Source: Branchiostoma belcheri
Lineage: Eukaryota > Chordata > Leptocardii > Amphioxiformes > Branchiostomatidae
DNA: 64,000 bases
Assembly (NCBI RefSeq): GCF_001625305.1
Contig: NW_017803898.1
Coordinates: 571,957 to 635,956, forward strand
Direction: 5' to 3'
Position 1 is the stretch's first letter; each line of letters opens with the position of its first letter. Positions 62,445-64,000 of the stretch are shown piece by piece. The notes under the pieces were generated by a model. That model worked only from the letters and a program-made list of their open reading frames with translations. It made no database searches and was not told where the DNA came from. The position numbers were made by a program, and so were the translations under genes.

Positions 62445-62690
62445 AGGTAACATTTACATAATGTTCTCCTTCGCATATGGTCTGCTCTAGGTGTTGATTC
62501 TACGCAATCACATTCATAGATATGGTGACAGAAGTCTAAATCCCTCCTGCTATAAAATTGCAACATGATGTAACCCAACACCAGTTACCGTGGTGAGAGA
62601 CAGTCTGGTCATTGACTAGGTCAGAGGTCAATGTTTGGAACGGAAGAAGAAACAGAGCAAAAACAACATCTTTTCTTCGGTAAACACAAT
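62445..62690 (-). mobile_element. MITE-A copy 11
   Basis: 'aaggtaacatttacataatg', 'cgcatatggtctgctct', 'ccagttaccgtggtgaga' and right end 'cggtaaacacaat'. Confidence 0.75.
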
Positions 62691-63809
62691 AAACATATAA
62701 ACATATAGTAGTAATGCATCCATAGACATATATAATTTCACATATATGGCATCACAAACACAAAAGTTGAAAAAAAAGTGTTGAGGTCTTTCACCCTCAA
62801 CCACCTGCCATGCCTGTCTTAACCTTTACAATAACGCCCACGCGTAAGCAAGAAGAAGAAAGAAGGAGAAAAAAAAAACTAATTACACACGCGCATGTCC
62901 TTGGTAAAAAAAAAACCGTTACGACACACGATTGTCTAGACATGATAGATACATGTATATCCGTGTGTGAGGGCCTGAGGAGTTGGTGTGATTTCATCTA
63001 CCTCCTGGACTGTTTTTTTTTCTGTGGAAGTAGTTGTTTATGTGGGCTATCTGTAGGTCAGCACGTGTACAGAAGGCACACGAACACACAAACAAACAAA
63101 CAAGCAGACAGCCTCTCCTACTCTCCAAGCAGAGGTTGGGGTTTTGGCTTATTTTTGGCTTTTTTAGGCTTTTTTATTGGCTTTTTTTTTTGCACTGGTA
63201 TCTTTTATTGTTGGATTTGCGTAAGCATAGATACCGGTGCAAAGAAGAAACACTGATAAAAAATACTAAAACCACGCCAAAAAATAACCCAAACCTTGGA
63301 CTGTAGGAGAGACTGTCTGTGTGTTTTTTTGTTTGATTGTTTAATTGTTTGTTTGTGCTATCATCGTGCTACGAGGAACTGAAAGCAACATACATAACAA
63401 CAAACCAAGGAACAGATCAGAATATTATTTTCTGATTAGAAAGCGTATTGGCTAGCAGGAAAAAAATACTCGAAAGAATGCGTATTTTTTGGAATACGTT
63501 TTTCTAAAATGGACACTCCCTATCTACCCACACACACTTTTCTGGTCAAATCTTTAAATTACTTTGCCAAACACTGAAGAAAACAAACGTTCTAGAACGT
63601 AAACAGTAAACACCCATGTCAAATTTGGCGCCACGTGGCCTTGAAATAAGATTGTACGGACCGCCTCCCGAATCAAATAGCTTGTTTTGGTCCGAAAATT
63701 AACCAAGAAGAAAAAAGAAAGAAAAAACGCTACCATACACAGGGAGCAAAAAAAAAAAAAGATATAAAAAAAAAAGATTATAAAAACATGTGTACGAGAG
63801 TGCGTCTTC

Positions 63810-63822
63810 GTTGCTAGGTAAC
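63810..63822 (+). promoter_or_regulatory. X-box-like site near the right edge
   Basis: GTTGCTAGGTAAC in a CpG-containing stretch (63800-63960). May belong to a promoter extending beyond the window. Confidence 0.35.
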
Positions 63823-64000
63823 GCGCGGTATGGGTAGACATTACGCCACCCACCGTTTGGGCAAATATAGGGATTTTTCCCGCGAAGCTGTAATCCGCGG
63901 ACCGTAATGATGAGATTGTCTGCCGGTTTCTCCGCACCAACAATCCGGTTAGCACACGAGGAGGGGACCGGCTCAGAGGTTCAGCCTTTTTAAACGTTTG

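Larger units (their letters stand above)
59741..64000. other. Non-coding DNA to the window end
   Basis: SINEs, one perfect foldback MITE, a tandem pair, MITE-A copy 11 and simple-sequence runs; no coding exon recognised. Frames at 62810-63256 and 63554-63955 are low-complexity and unsupported. Confidence 0.5.

Noticed and set aside
62810-63306. Open frames of 148 and 90 codons near the right end
   Set aside because: Low-complexity Lys/Phe-rich translation of poly(A) and poly(T) stretches.

Overview
The window reads as nuclear DNA of an invertebrate chordate, most likely a lancelet (Branchiostoma). The genes are intron-rich with GT-AG junctions, the proteins are close to vertebrate orthologues yet present as single pre-duplication copies (one Argonaute for vertebrate AGO1-4), and the introns are full of short non-autonomous DNA transposons, tRNA-derived SINEs and minisatellites. 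The species is inferred from style and was not proven by any search.

Layout. 295-9114 (+): a tandem cluster of three intracellular lipid-binding protein (iLBP/FABP) genes. Only the last two exons of the first are inside the window; the second and third are complete five-exon genes lying in a ~4-kb tandem duplication. 10397-14185 (-): a four-exon MAL/plasmolipin-like four-helix MARVEL membrane protein. 18836-23864 (-): CNOT11, a CCR4-NOT subunit, with a second, nearly identical terminal exon at 17062-17184. 24215-28003 (+): PSMF1 (proteasome regulator PI31), head to head with CNOT11 over a 350-bp promoter carrying YY1-type and palindromic CRE sites. 30898-48045 (+): a complete Argonaute of 873 residues with an intact DEDH slicer tetrad. 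48046-64000: no recognisable coding gene; repeats, several datable MITEs, SINEs and a CpG-rich promoter-like block at about 58840-59340.

The main find is in the Argonaute PIWI domain. Two 91-nt exons (42201-42291 and 43553-43643) encode alternative versions of the segment holding the first catalytic aspartate. Both have good splice sites and identical phase; using both or neither would break the frame, so they look mutually exclusive. The intron between them is a seven-unit minisatellite in which each unit folds into a ~12-bp hairpin, and the intron before them holds two truncated copies of the first exon's start plus an array of DR1-type nuclear-receptor motifs. A second theme runs through CNOT11, PSMF1 and AGO: pieces of exons, usually including one splice junction, have been duplicated in place into the adjoining intron, and several differ from the parent exon mostly at synonymous positions.

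Regulatory themes: perfect RFX X-box matches occur as a 16-bp tandem array at the end of the first lipid-binding gene, and are also carried by an 11-copy dispersed MITE family. No retroviral, Polinton-like or toxin remnant and no CRISPR array was seen.
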